From NCBI GenBank assembly GCA_033782935.1, contig JAWQEG010000166.1:2570001-2634000 (forward strand): a stretch of DNA of 64,000 bases. Direction: 5' to 3'. A program made the translations under genes and the position numbers. Numbering within the stretch: position 1 is the first letter of the stretch; each line of letters opens with the position of its first letter. The stretch comes from Petrolisthes cinctipes. Taxonomy: Eukaryota > Arthropoda > Malacostraca > Decapoda > Porcellanidae. The notes beneath the pieces were generated by a model. It did no database searches. It was not told where the DNA came from and worked only from the letters and a program-made list of their open reading frames with translations. Of the stretch, positions 53,245 through 64,000 are shown in pieces.

Positions 53245-56200
53245 CTAGCATTGTACAGATTGCTTCTGGGACCCCAAAATATTGAATTTTCGGGTGTTTT
53301 GAGCCTGAATTTGAGATATAAACTGGTACAGAAGATACATGCACATATTGACTTTGGGCACCAAAAATATCGATTTTCAGCATGTTTTGGGCCTGAATTT
53401 TAAAAATACTCTAACACGGAGTAGTCATGTACAGATACCTTCTGGGACCTCTTAATATCGAATTTTCGGGTGTTTTGGGACTGAATTTGAGATATCGATT
53501 TTTTGGCACCTAAAATGTCGATTTTTAGCATGTTTTTAGCCTATATTTTGAAAATATTCTAGCACTGTACAGATTGCTTCTTGGACCCCAAAATATTGAA
53601 TTTTCGGGTGTTTTGAGCCTGAATTTGAGATATAAACGGGTACTGAAGATGCATGCACATATCGACTTTTGTGCACCTAAAAGATCGATTTTCAGTATGT
53701 TTTGAGCATGTATTTTGAAAATACTCTAACACGGAGTAGGCATGTACAGATCGCTTCTGGGACCCCAAAATATCGAATTTTCGGGTGTTTAGGGCCAGAA
53801 TTTGAGATATAAACGGGTACAGAAGATGCATGCACATATCGACTTTTGGGCACCTAAAAGATCGATTTTCAGTATGTTTTTGGCCTGTATTTTAAAAATA
53901 CTCTAACACGGAGTAGTCATGTACAGATACCTTCTGGGACCTCTTAATATCGAATTTTCGGGTGTTTTGGGACTGAATTTGAGATATCGATTTTTTGGCA
54001 CCTAAAATGTCGATTTTTAGCATGTTTTTAGCCTATATTTTGAAAATATTCTAGCACTGTGTAAGCATGTACAGATTGCTTCTGGGACCCCAAAATATTG
54101 AATTTTCGGGTGTTTTAAGCCTGAATTTGAGATATAAACGGGTACAGAAGATACATGCACATATTGACTTTGGGCATCTAAAATATCGATTTTCAGCATG
54201 TTTTGGGCCTGTATTTTGAAAATACTCTAACACTGAGTAGGCATGTACAGATTGCTTCTGGGACCCCAAAATATTGAATTTTCGGGTGTTTTGAGCCTGA
54301 ATTTGAGATATAAACGGGTACTGAAGATGCATGCACATATCGACTTTTGTGCACCTAAAAGATCGATTTTCAGTATGTTTTGAGCATGTATTTTGAAAAT
54401 ACTCTAACACGGAGTAGGCATGTACAGATCGCTTCTGGGACCCCTAAATATCGAATTTTCGGGTGTTTTGGGACTGAATTTGAGATATCGACTTTTTGGC
54501 ACCTAAAAGATCGATTTTTAGCATGTTTTTAGCCTATATTTTGAAAATATTCTAGCACTGTACAGATTGCTTCTGGGACCCCAAAATATTGAATTTTCGG
54601 GTGTTTTGAGCCTGAATTTGAGATATAAACAGGTACTGAAGATGCATGCACATATCGACTTTTGTGCACCTAAAAGATCGATTTTCAGTATGTTTTGAGC
54701 ATGTATTTTGAAAATACTCTAACACGGAGTAGGCATGTACAGATCGCTTCTGGGACCCCAAAATATCGAATTTTCGGGTGTTTCGGGCCAGAATTTGAGA
54801 TATAAACGGGTACAGAAGATGCATGCACATATCGACTTTTGGGCACCTAAAAGATCGATTTTCAGTATGTTTTTGGCCTGTATTTTAAAAATACTCTAAC
54901 ACGGAGTAGTCATGTACAGATACCTTCTGGGACCTCTTAATATCGAATTTTCGGGTGTTTTGGGACTGAATTTGAGATATCGATTTTTTGGCACCTAAAA
55001 TGTCGATTTTTAGCATGTTTTTAGCCTATATTTTGAAAATATTCTAGCACTGTGTAAGCATGTACAGATTGCTTCTGGGACCCCAAAATATTGAATTTTC
55101 GGATGTTTTAAGCCTGAATTTGAGATATAAACGGGTACAGAAGATAAATGCACATATTGACTTTGGGCATCTAAAATATCGATTTTCAGCATGTTTTGGG
55201 CCTGTATTTTGAAAATACTCTAACACTGAGTAGGCATGTACAGATTGCTTCTGGGACCCCAAAATATTGAATTTTCGGGTGTTTTGAGCCTGAATTTGAG
55301 ATATAAACGGGTACTGAAGATGCATGCACATATCGACTTTTGTGCACCTAAAAGATCGATTTTCAGTATGTTTTGAGCATGTATTTTGAAAATACTCTAA
55401 CACGGAGTAGGCATGTACAGATCGCTTCTGGGACCCCTAAATATCGAATTTTCGGGTGTTTTGGGACTGAATTTGAGATATCGACTTTTTGGCACCTAAA
55501 AGATCGATTTTTAGCATGTTTTTAGCCTATATTTTGAAAATATTCTAGCACTGTACAGATTGCTTCTGGGACCCCAAAATATTGAATTTTCGGGTGTTTT
55601 GAGCCTGAATTTGAGATATAAACAGGTACTGAAGATGCATGCACATATCGACTTTTGTGCACCTAAAAGATCGATTTTCAGTATGTTTTGAGCATGAATT
55701 TTGAAAATACTCTAACACGGAGTAGGCATGTACAGATCGCTTCTGGGACCCCAAAATATCGAATTTTCGGGTGTTTTGAGCCTGAATTTGAGATATAAAA
55801 GGGTACTGAAGATGCATGCACATATCGACTTTTGTGCACCTAAAAGATCGATTTTCAGTATGTTTTGAGCATGTATTTTGAAAATACTCTAACACCGAGT
55901 AGGCATGTACAGATCGCTTCTGGGACCCCTAAATATCGAATTTTCGGGTGTTTTGGGACTGAATTTTAATTATATCGACTTTTTGGAACCTAAAAGATCG
56001 ATTTTCAGCATGTTTTGGGCCTGTATTTTGAAAATACTCTAACACTGAGTAGGCATGTACAGACTGCTTCTGGGACCCCAAAATATTGAATTTTTGGGTG
56101 TTTTGAGCCTGAATTTGAGATATAAACGGGTACAGAAGATGCATGCACATATCGACTTTTGTGCACCTAAAAGATCGATGTTAAGTATGTTTTGAGCATG

Positions 56201-56363
56201 TATTTTGAAAATACTCTAACACGGAGTAGGCATGTACAGATCGCTTCTGGGACCCCTAAATATCGAATTTTCGGGTGTTTTGGGACTGAATTTGAGATAT
56301 CGACTTTTTGGCACCTAAAAGATCGATTTTTAGCATGTTTTTAACCTATATTTTGAAAATATT
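53245..56363 (+). repeat. 993-bp double units (492+501) and an irregular 819-bp unit
   Basis: Anchors are 53245, 53559, 54051, 54552, 55044, 55545 and 56364; spacings 314, 492, 501, 492, 501 and 819. The pair 492+501 gives a 993-bp period seen at 53559 and 54552. Shared marks are CCTCTTAATATCG, GTAGTCATGTAC, GTGTAAGCATG and TTTTAAGCCTGAATTTG. The 819-bp unit decomposes as 167+177+150+177+148, with monomer starts at 55723, 55900, 56050 and 56227; its 150-bp member has a C head, an A tail and the odd join GAATTTTAATTATATCGAC at 55961-55979. Confidence 0.82.
54772..54788 (+). other. Near-match to the CENP-B box core
   Basis: TTTCGGGTGTTTCGGGC matches the mammalian CENP-B box core (N-TTCG-NNNN-A-NN-CGGG-N) at 8 of its 9 fixed positions; the central A is T here. 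The usual B monomer has TTTAGGG at this place, so a single A-to-C change created the CGGG. In C monomers throughout the window the same position reads TTCGGGTGTTTTGGGA, 7 of 9. With hundreds of copies of a CpG-bearing repeat, one 8-of-9 hit is not surprising. I list it as a site to test, not as a binding site. Confidence 0.15.
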
Positions 56364-59300
56364 CTAGCACTGAGTAGGCATGTACAGATTGCTTCTTGGA
56401 CCCCAAAATATTGAATTTTCGGGTGTTTTGAGCCTGATTTTGAGATATAAACGGGTACAGAAGATACATGCACATATTGACTTTGGGCACCAAAAATATC
56501 GATTTTCAGAATGTTTTGGGCCTGAATTTTGAAAATACTCTAACACGGAGTAGGCATGTACAGATCGCTTCTGGGACCCCAAAATATCGAATTTTCGGGT
56601 GTTTAGGGCCAGAATTTGAGATATAAACGGGTACAGAAGATGCATGGACGATATATATCGACTTTTGGGCACCTAAAAGATCGATTTTCAGTATTTTTTT
56701 GGACTGTATTTTGAAAATACTCTAACACGGAGTAGGCATGTACAGATCGCTTCTGGGACCCCTAAATATCGAATTTTCGGGTGTTTTGGGACTGAATTTG
56801 AGATATCGACTTTTTGGCACCTAAAAGATCGATTTTTAGCATGTTTTTAGCCTATATTTTGAAAATATTCTAGCACTGAGTAGGCATGTACAGATTGCTT
56901 CTGGGACCCCAAAATATCGAATTTTCGGGTGTTTTGAGCCTGAATTTGAGATATAAACGGGTACAGAAGATACATGCACATATTGACTTTGGGAACCAAA
57001 AATATCAATTTTCAGCATGTTTGGGGCCTGAATTTTGAAAATACTCTAACACGGAGTAGGCATGTACAGATCGCTTCTGGGACCCCAAAATATCGAATTT
57101 TCGGGTGTTTAGGGCCAGAATTTGAGATATAAACGGGTACAGAAGATGCATGCACATATCGACTTTTGTGCACCTAAAAGATCGATTTTCAGTATGTTTT
57201 TGGCCTGTATTTTGAAAATACTCTAACACGGAGTAGGCATGTACAGATACCTTCTGGGACCTCTAAATATCGAATTTTCGGGTGTTTTGGGACTGAATTT
57301 GAGATATCGATTTTTTGGCACCTAAATTGTCGATTTTTAGCATGTTTTTAGCCTATATTTTGAAAATATTCTAGCACTGTGTAAGCATGTACAGATTGCT
57401 TCTGGGACCCCAAAATATTGAATTTTCGGGTGTTTTAAGCCTGAATTTGAGATATAAACGGGTACAGAAGATACATGCACATATTGACTTTGGGCATCTA
57501 AAATATCGATTTTCAGCATGTTTTGGGCCTGTATTTTGAAAATACTCTAACACTGAGTAGGCATGTACAGATTGCTTCTGGGACCCCAAAATATTGAATT
57601 TTCGGGTGTTTTGAGCCTGAATTTGAGATATAAACGGGTACTGAAGATGCATGCACATATCGACTTTTGTGCACCTAAAAGATCGATTTTCAGTATGTTT
57701 TGAGCATGTATTTTGAAAATACTCTAACACGGAGTAGGCATGTACAGATCGCTTCTGGGACCCCTAAATATCGAATTTTCGGGTGTTTTGGGACTGAATT
57801 TGAGATATCGACTTTTTGGCACCTAAAAGATCGATTTTTAGCATGTTTTTAGCCTATATTTTGAAAATATTCTAGCACTGTACAGATTGCTTCTGGGACC
57901 CCAAAATATTGAATTTTCGGGTGTTTTGAGCCTGAATTTGAGATATAAACGGGTACTGAAGATGCATGCACATATCGACTTTTGTGCACCTAAAAGATCG
58001 ATTTTCAGTATGTTTTGAGCATGTATTTTGAAAATACTCTAACACGGAGTAGGCATGTACAGATCGCTTCTGGGACCACAAAATATCGAATTTTCGGGTG
58101 TTTAGGGCCAGAATTTGAGATATAAACGGGTACAGAAGATGCATGCACATATCGACTTTTGGGCACCTAAAAGATCGATTTTCAGTATGTTTTTGGCCTG
58201 TATTTTAAAAATACTCTAACACGGAGTAGTCATGTACAGATACCTTCTGGGACCTCTTAATATCGAATTTTCGGGTGTTTTGGGACTGAATTTGAGATAT
58301 CGATTTTTTGGCACCTAAAATGTCGATTTTTAGCATGTTTTTAGCCTATATTTTGAAAATATTCTAGCACTGTGTAAGCATGTACAGATTGCTTCTGGGA
58401 CCCCAAAATATTGAATTTTCGGATGTTTTAAGCCTGAATTTGAGATATAAACGGGTACAGAAGATACATGCACATATTGACTTTGGGCATCTAAAATATC
58501 GATTTTCAGCATGTTTTGGGCCTGTATTTTGAAAATACTCTAACACTGAGTAGGCATGTACAGATTGCTTCTGGGACCCCAAAATATTGAATTTTCGGGT
58601 GTTTTGAGCCTGAATTTGAGATATAAACGGGTACTGAAGATGCATGCACATATCGACTTTTGTGCACCTAAAAGATCGATTTTCAGTATGTTTTGAGCAT
58701 GTATTTTGAAAATACTCTAACACGGAGTAGGCATGTACAGATCGCTTCTGGGACCCATAAATATCGAATTTTCGGGTGTTTTGGGACTGAATTTGAGATA
58801 TCGACTTTTTGGCACCTAAAAGATCGATTTTTAGCATGTTTTAAGCCTATATTTTGAAAATATTCTAGCACTGTACAGATTGCTTCTGGGACCCCAAAAT
58901 ATTGAATTTTCGGGTGTTTTGAGCCTGAATTTGAGATATAAACGGGTACTGAAGATGCATGCACATATCGACTTTTGTGCACCTAAAAGATCGATTTTCA
59001 GTATGTTTTGAGCATGAATTTTGAAAATACTCTAACACGGAGTAGGCATGTACAGATCGCTTCTGGGACCCCAAAATATCGAATTTTCGGGTGTTTTGAG
59101 CCTGAATTTGAGATATAAACGGGTACTGAAGATGCATGCACATATCGACTTTTGTGCACCTAAAAGATCGATTTTCAGTATGTTTTGAGCATGTATTTTG
59201 AAAATACTCTAACACGGAGTAGGCATGTACAGATCGCTTCTGGGACCCCTAAATATCGAATTTTCGGGTGTTTTGGGACTGAATTTGAGATATCGACTTT

Positions 59301-60363
59301 TTGGCACCTAAAAGATCGATTTTTAGCATGTTTTTAACCTATATTTTGAAAATATTCTAGCACTGAGTAGGCATGTACAGATTGCTTCTTGGACCCCAAA
59401 ATATTGAATTTTCGGGTGTTTTGAGCCTGATTTTGAGATATAAACGGGTACAGAAGATACATGCACATATTGACTTTGGGCACCAAAAATATCGATTTTC
59501 AGAATGTTTTGGGCCTGAATTTTGAAAATACTCTAACACGGAGTAGGCATGTACAGATCGCTTCTGGGACCCCAAAATATCGAATTTTCGGGTGTTTAGG
59601 GCCAGAATTTGAGATATAAACGGGAACAGAAGATGCATGGACGATATATATCGACTTTTGGGCACCTAAAAGATCGATTTTCAGTATTTTTTTGGACTGT
59701 ATTTTGAAAATACTCTAACACGGAGTAGGCATGTACAGATCGCTTCTGGGACCCCTAAATATCGAATTTTCGGGTGTTTTGGGACTGAATTTGAGATATC
59801 GACTTTTTGGCACCTAAAAGATCGATTTTTAGCATGTTTTTAGCCTATATTTTGAAAATATTCTAGCACTGAGTAGGCATGTACAGATTGCTTCTGGGAC
59901 CCCAAAATATTGAATTTTCCGGTGTTTTGAGCCTGAATTTGAGATATAAACGGGTACAGAAGATACATGCACATATTGACTTTGGGAACCAAAAATATCA
60001 ATTTTCAGCATGTTTGGGGCCTGAATTTTGAAAATACTCTAACACGGAGTAGGCATGTACAGATCGCTTCTGGGACCCCAAAATATCGAATTTTCGGGTG
60101 TTTAGGGCCAGAATTTGAGATATAAACGGGTACAGAAGATGCATGCACATATCGACTTTTGTTCACCTAAAAGATCGATTTTCAGTATGTTTTTGGCCTG
60201 TATTTTGAAAATACTCTAACACGGAGTAGGCATGTACAGATACCTTCTGGGACCTCTAAATATCGAATTTTCGGGTGTTTTGGGACTGAATTTGAGATAT
60301 CGATTTTTTGGCACCTAAAATGTCGATTTTTAGCATGTTTTTAGCCTATATTTTGAAAATATT
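56364..60363 (+). repeat. 2,993-bp duplicated block with 5-bp insertion mark
   Basis: Anchors are 56364, 56870, 57371, 57872, 58364, 58865, 59357, 59863 and 60364; spacings 506, 501, 501, 492, 501, 492, 506 and 501. Units 56364-57370 (506+501) match 59357-60363 at offset 2,993: both have TTTTTAACCTATATTTTG, CTTCTTGGACCCC, GATTTTGAGATATAAACG, CAGAATGTTTTGGG, GCATGGACGATATATATCG (5 bp longer than the normal form), TATTTTTTTGGACTG, GGGAACCAAAAATATCAA and TGTTTGGGGCC. The segment between them carries units like those at 54051-55544 (offset 3,320), so the 993-bp type sits on both sides of the 506-bp type. Confidence 0.85.
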
Positions 60364-61877
60364 CTAGCACTGTGTAGGCATGTACAGATTGCTTCTGGGA
60401 CCCCAAAATATTGAATTTTCGTGTGTTTTGAGCCTGAATTTGAGATATAACGGGTACAGAAGATACATGCACATATTGACTTTGGGCCTCTAAAATATCG
60501 ATTTTCAGCATGTTTTGGGCCTGTATTTTGAAAATACTCTAACACTGAGTAGGCATGTACAGATTGCTTCTGGGACCCCAAAACATTGAATTTTCGGGTG
60601 TTTTGAGCCTGAATTTGAGATATAAACGGGTACTGAAGATGCATGCACATATCGACTTTTGTGCACCTAAAAGATCGATTTTCAGTATGTTTTGAGCATG
60701 TATTTTGAAAATACTCTAACACGGAGTAGGCATGTACAGATCGCTTCTGGGACCCCTAAATATCGAATTTTCGGGTGTTTTGGGACTGAATTTGAGATAT
60801 CGACTTTTTGGCACCTAAAAGATCGATTTTTAGCATGTTTTTAGCCTTTATTTTGAAAATATTCTAGCACTGTGTAGGCATGTACAGATTGCTTCTGGGA
60901 CCCCAAAATATTGGATTATCGGGTGTTTTGAGCCTGAATTTGAGATATAAACGGGTACAGAAGATACATGCACATATTGACTTTGGGCATCTAAAATATC
61001 GATTTTCAGCATGTTTTGGGCCTGTATTTTGAAAATACTCTAACACTGACTAGGCATGTACAGATTGCTTCTGGGACCCCAAAATATTGAATTTTCGGGT
61101 GTTTTGAGCCTGAATTTGAGATATAAACGGGTACAGAAGATGCATGCACATATCGACTTTTGTGCACCTAAAAGATCGATTTTCAGTATGTTTTGAGCAT
61201 GTATTTTGAAAATACTCTAACACAGAGTAGGCATGTACAGATCGCTTCTGGGACCCCTAAATATCGAATTTTCGGGTGTTTTGGGACTGAATTTGAGATA
61301 TCGACTTTTTGGCACCTAAAAGATCGATTTTTAGCATGTTTTTAGCCTATATTTTGAAAATATTCTAGCACTGAGTAGGCATGTACAGATTGCTTCTGGG
61401 ACCCCAAAATATTGAATTTTCGGGTGTTTTGAGCCTGAATTTGAGATATAAACGGGTACAGAAGATACATGAATATATTGACTTTGGGCACCAAAAATAT
61501 CGATTTTCAGCATGTTTGGGGCCTGAATTTTGAAAATACTCTAACACGGAGTAGGCATGTACAGATCGCTTCTGGGACCCCAAAATATCGAATTTTTTGG
61601 GTGTTTAGGGCCAGAATTTGAGATATAAACGGGTTCAGAAGATACATGCACATATCGACTTTTGGGCACCTAAAAGATCGATTTTCAGTATGTTTTTGGC
61701 CTGTATTTTGAAAATACTCTAACACGGAGTATTCATGTACAGATCGCTTCTGGGACCCCTAAATATCGAATTTTCGGGTGTTTTGGGACTGAATTTGAGA
61801 TATCGACTTTTTGGCACCTAAAAGATCGATTTTTAGCATGTTTTTACCCTATATTTTGAAAATATTCTAGCACTGAG

Positions 61878-62053
61878 TAGGCATGTACAGATTGCTTCTG
61901 GGACCCCAAAATATTGAATTTTCGGGTGTTTTGAGCCTGAATTTGAGATATAAACGGGTACAGAAGATACATGCACATATTGACTTTGGGCACCAAAAAT
62001 ATCGATTTTCAGCATGTTTTGGGCCTGAATTTTGAAAATACTCTAACACGGAG
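61878..62053 (+). repeat. Type A monomer (176 bp), representative copy
   Basis: This is a clean example of the first monomer of the 501-bp unit. It begins at TAGGCATGTACAGATTGCTT and carries AAAATATTGAATTTTC, TTTTGAGCCTGAATTTGAG, GATACATGCACATATTGAC and CACCAAAAATATCGATTTTC. Against type B it has TG where B has CG at three places (CAGATTG, AATATTG, ATATTGAC). A common A variant has GGGCATCTAAAATATCG and ends CTGTATTTTG...ACACTGAG; this variant is usually followed by the B variant with TTTTGTGCACC. Length is 176, twice the 88-bp basal unit. The phase (starting at TAGGCATG) is a choice made for convenience, not a biological boundary. Confidence 0.9.
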
Positions 62054-62230
62054 TAGGCATGTACAGATCGCTTCTGGGACCCCAAAATATCGAATTTTTG
62101 GGTGTTTAGGGCCAGAATTTGAGATATAAACGGGTACAGAAGATGCATGCACATATCGACTTTTGGGCACCTAAAAGATCGATTTTCAGTATGTTTTTGG
62201 CCTGTATTTTGAAAATACTCTAACACGGAG
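62054..62230 (+). repeat. Type B monomer (177 bp), representative copy
   Basis: Second monomer of the 501-bp unit. It is recognised by CAGATCGCTTC, AATATCGAATTTTC, GTTTAGGGCCAGAATTTGAG, GATGCATGCACATATCGAC, TTTTGGGCACCTAAAAGATCG and CAGTATGTTTTTGGCCTG. It keeps CpG where A has TpG, and it alone carries the 8-bp palindrome TGCATGCA. A widespread B variant reads GTACTGAAGATGC, TTTTGTGCACC and TATGTTTTGAGCATG; the two variants alternate along the window and sometimes sit next to each other. The extra base relative to A lies in the tract before GGGCACC. A 29-bp deletion in a monomer like this one would give exactly the 148-bp C type. Confidence 0.9.
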
Positions 62231-62378
62231 TAGGCATGTACAGATACCTTCTGGGACCTCTAAATATCGAATTTTCGGGTGTTTTGGGACTGAATTTGAG
62301 ATATCGATTTTTTGGCACCTAAAATGTCGATTTTTAGCATGTTTTTAGCCTATATTTTGAAAATATTCTAGCACTGTG
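62231..62378 (+). repeat. Type C monomer (148 bp, internal 29-bp deletion), representative copy
   Basis: Third monomer of the 501-bp unit. It reads CAGATACCTTCTGGGACCTC, GTTTTGGGACTGAATTTGAG, then GATATCGATTTTTTGGCACC, and ends AGCATGTTTTTAGCC and GAAAATATTCTAGCACTG. Where A and B have about 29 bp between GAGATAT and CATATCGAC, C joins GAGATAT directly to CGA; the lost segment is flanked by ATAT on both sides. 177 minus 29 is 148, the observed length. A second form of C has CAGATCGCTTCTGGGACCCC and GATATCGACTTTTTGGCACC and is even closer to B. The C tail is the best register mark in the array because it occurs once per higher-order unit. Confidence 0.9.
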
Positions 62379-64000
62379 TAGGCATGTACAGATTGCTTCT
62401 GGGACCCCAAAATATTGAATTTTCGGGTGTTTTGAGCCTGAATTTGAGATATAAACGGGTACAGAAGATACATGCACATATTGACTTTGGGCATCTAAAA
62501 TATCGATTTTCAGCATGTTTTGGGCCTGTATTTTGAAAATACTCTAACACTGAGTAGGCATGTACAGATTGCTTCTGGGACCCCAAAATATTGAATTTTC
62601 GGGTGTTTTGAGCCTGAATTTGAGATATAAACGGGTACTGAAGATGCATGCACATATCGAGTTTTGTGCACCTAAAAGATCGATTTTCAGTATGTTTTGA
62701 GCATGTATTTTGTAAATACTCTAACACGGAGTAGGCATGTACAGATCGCTTCTGGGACCCCTAAATATCGAATTTTCGGGTGTTTTGGGTTTGAATTTGA
62801 GATATCGACTTTTTGGCACCTAAATGATCGATTTTTAGCATGTTTTTAGCCTATATTTTGAAAATATTCTTGTACTGAGTAGGCATGTACAGATTGCTTC
62901 TGGGACCCCAGAATATTGAATTTTCGTTTGTTTTGAGCCTGAATTTGAGATATAAACGGGTACAGAAGATACATGCACATATTGACTTTGGGCACCAAAA
63001 ATATCGATTTTCAGCATGTTTTGGGCCTGAATTTTGAAAATACTCTAACACGGAGTAGGCATGTACAGATCGCTTCTGGGACCCCAAAATATCGAATTTT
63101 CGGGTGTTTAGGGCCAGAATTTGAGATATAAACGGGTACTGAAGATGCATGCACATATCGACTTTTGTGCACCTAAAAGATCGATTTTCAGTATGTTTTT
63201 GGGCTGTATTTTGAAAATACTCTAACACGTAGTAGGCATGTACAGATACCTTCTGGGACCTCTAAATATCGAATTTTCGGGTGTTTTGGGACTGAATTTG
63301 AGATATCGATTTTTTGGCACCTAAAATGTCGATTTTTAGCATGTTTTTAGCCTATATTTTGAAAATATTCTAGCACTGTGTAGGCATGTACAGATTGCTT
63401 CTGGGACCCCAAAATATTGAATTTTCGGGTGTTTTGAGCCTGAATTTGAGATATAAACGGGTACAGAAGATACATGCACATATTGACTTCGGGCATCTAA
63501 AATATCGATTTTCAGCATGTTTTGGGCCTGTATTTTGAAAATACTCTAACACTGAGTAGGCATGTACAGATTGCTTCTGGGACCCCAAAATATTGAATTT
63601 TCGGGTGTTTTGAGCCTGAATTTGAGATATAAACGGGTACTGAAGATGCATGCACATATCGACTTTTGTGCACCTAAAAGATCGATTTTCAGTATGTTTT
63701 GAGCATGTATTTTGAAAATACTCTAACACGGAGTAGGCATGTACAGATCGCTTCTGGGACCCCTAAATATCGAATTTTCGTTTGTTTTGGGACTGAATTT
63801 GAGATATAAACGGGTACAGAAGATACATGCACATATTGACTTTGGGCACCAAAAATATCGATTTTCAGCATGTTTTGGGCCTGAATTTTGAAAATACTCT
63901 AACACGGAGTAGGCATGTACAGATCGCTTCTGGGACCCAAAAATATCGAATTTTCGGGTGTTTAGGGCCAGAAATTGAGATATAATCGGGTACAGAAGAT

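Larger units (their letters stand above)
1..64000. repeat. Tandem satellite DNA array filling the whole window
   Basis: Every part of the window is built from related 148-177-bp monomers, all in the same orientation. A C-monomer anchor (ATTCTAGCAC after GAAAAT) was followed by eye at 135 positions from 30 to 63370; spacings are sums of 176, 177 and 148 with small indels. That leaves no space for a transposon, gene or inverted segment. Roughly 380 monomers are present. Composition is about 41% G+C in one hand-counted unit. Both edges cut through the array, so its true length is unknown. Arrays of this kind are typical of eukaryotic centromeric or pericentromeric heterochromatin; a knob, subtelomeric or sex/B-chromosome block is equally possible from sequence alone. 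No telomere-type repeat is seen. The family is not one I recognise. Confidence 0.98.
60364..64000 (+). repeat. Plain 501-bp units, running off the right edge
   Basis: Anchors are 60364, 60864, 61365, 61867, 62368, 62869 (ATTCTTGTACTG) and 63370; spacings 500, 501, 502, 501, 501 and 501. The 500 comes from a lost A in GAGATATAACGGG near 60450; the 502 includes extra T in GAATTTTTTGGGTG near 61593. After 63370 the monomers start at 63381, 63557, 63734 and 63910, and no further C tail appears before the edge. The monomer at 63734-63909 has a C-type head without the 29-bp deletion and an A tail. Units with the CACCAAAAATATCG A variant and the GGGCATCTAAAATATCG A variant alternate. Confidence 0.85.

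Noticed and set aside
30..63905. Over 150 open reading frames of 60-160 codons, mostly on the minus strand, read as a protein family
   Set aside because: They overlap one another in different frames, repeat every 501 or 491 bp, start and stop inside satellite monomers and change frame wherever a monomer gains or loses a base. Cysteine- and aromatic-rich content simply reflects the repeat read in that frame. No ribosome binding site, splice or promoter context supports them.
1..64000. CRISPR array
   Set aside because: Direct repeats are regular, but there are no unique spacers: the sequence between any two copies of a motif is itself repeated. Unit size and lack of cas-like genes also argue against it.
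1..64000. Transposon or retrotransposon remnants
   Set aside because: No terminal repeats, target-site duplications, poly-A tails or transposase/reverse transcriptase-like frames were seen, and the unit-length accounting leaves no room for an insertion.
1..64000. Human-type alpha satellite
   Set aside because: Monomer length (about 171 bp there) and sequence do not match what I know of alpha satellite, and the nested 88-bp halves and 148-bp member are not features of it.
1..64000. Ribosomal DNA intergenic spacer or telomeric repeat
   Set aside because: No rRNA sequence and no TTAGGG- or TTTAGGG-type run is present. TTTAGGG appears only singly inside GTGTTTAGGGCC of B monomers, never in tandem.

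Overview
The whole 64,000-base window is one uninterrupted, head-to-tail tandem satellite DNA array. I find no gene, RNA gene, transposon, CRISPR array or other single-copy sequence in it, and the array runs off both ends. The kind of sequence (thousands of bases of ~176-bp, AT-rich monomers, higher-order repeat units, nested recent duplications) points to a eukaryotic centromeric, pericentromeric or other heterochromatic block. I do not recognise the satellite family and cannot name the species. A hand count of one unit (217-393) gives 73 G+C in 177 bases, about 41%.

The organisation is nested. (1) A basal 88-bp unit: the two halves of a monomer (41-128 and 129-216) match at 58 of 88 positions without gaps. 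(2) Monomers of 176 bp (type A) and 177 bp (type B), plus a 148-bp monomer (type C) that looks like a B-like monomer missing 29 bp between two ATAT copies. (3) A three-monomer higher-order repeat A-B-C of 176+177+148 = 501 bp. (4) Multi-unit blocks of about 0.7 to 5.6 kb that have themselves been copied.

I used the end of the C monomer (ATTCTAGCAC following GAAAAT) as an anchor and located 135 anchors by eye between 30 and 63370. The 134 spacings fall into: 62 of 499-506 bp (A-B-C), 36 of 490-492 bp (A-B-C with a 10- or 12-bp deletion at the start of A), 20 of 324-325 bp and 5 of 314-315 bp (two-monomer units), 3 of 176 bp (a full-length monomer with a C end), and 8 irregular ones (472, 637, 667, 677, 819, 854 twice, 1030). 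Every irregular spacing I decomposed is a sum of 176/177/148-type monomers with indels of a few bases, so there is no room for a foreign insertion.

Layout: 1-5489 mixed 501/325/490/324 units with an internal 2,141-bp duplication; 5490-11107 and 11108-16725 two tandem copies of a 5,618-bp block; 16726-18207 transition; 18208-22331 a third, shortened copy of that block; 22332-36418 a different set of units with copies at offsets 4,297, 3,799 and 5,791; 36419-47402 units marked by a 12-bp deletion and a T-rich change, with interleaved copies; 47403-53244 units marked by an AGCATGATTTTAG variant and three 677-bp units; 53245-60363 a 993-bp double unit and a 2,993-bp copy; 60364-64000 plain 501-bp units.

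There are no genes to act together. The many open reading frames of 60-160 codons, mostly on the minus strand, are by-products of the repeat. The window matters as a record of how a satellite evolves: deletion, dimerisation, unequal exchange, and block duplication. I see no new molecular system beyond that.
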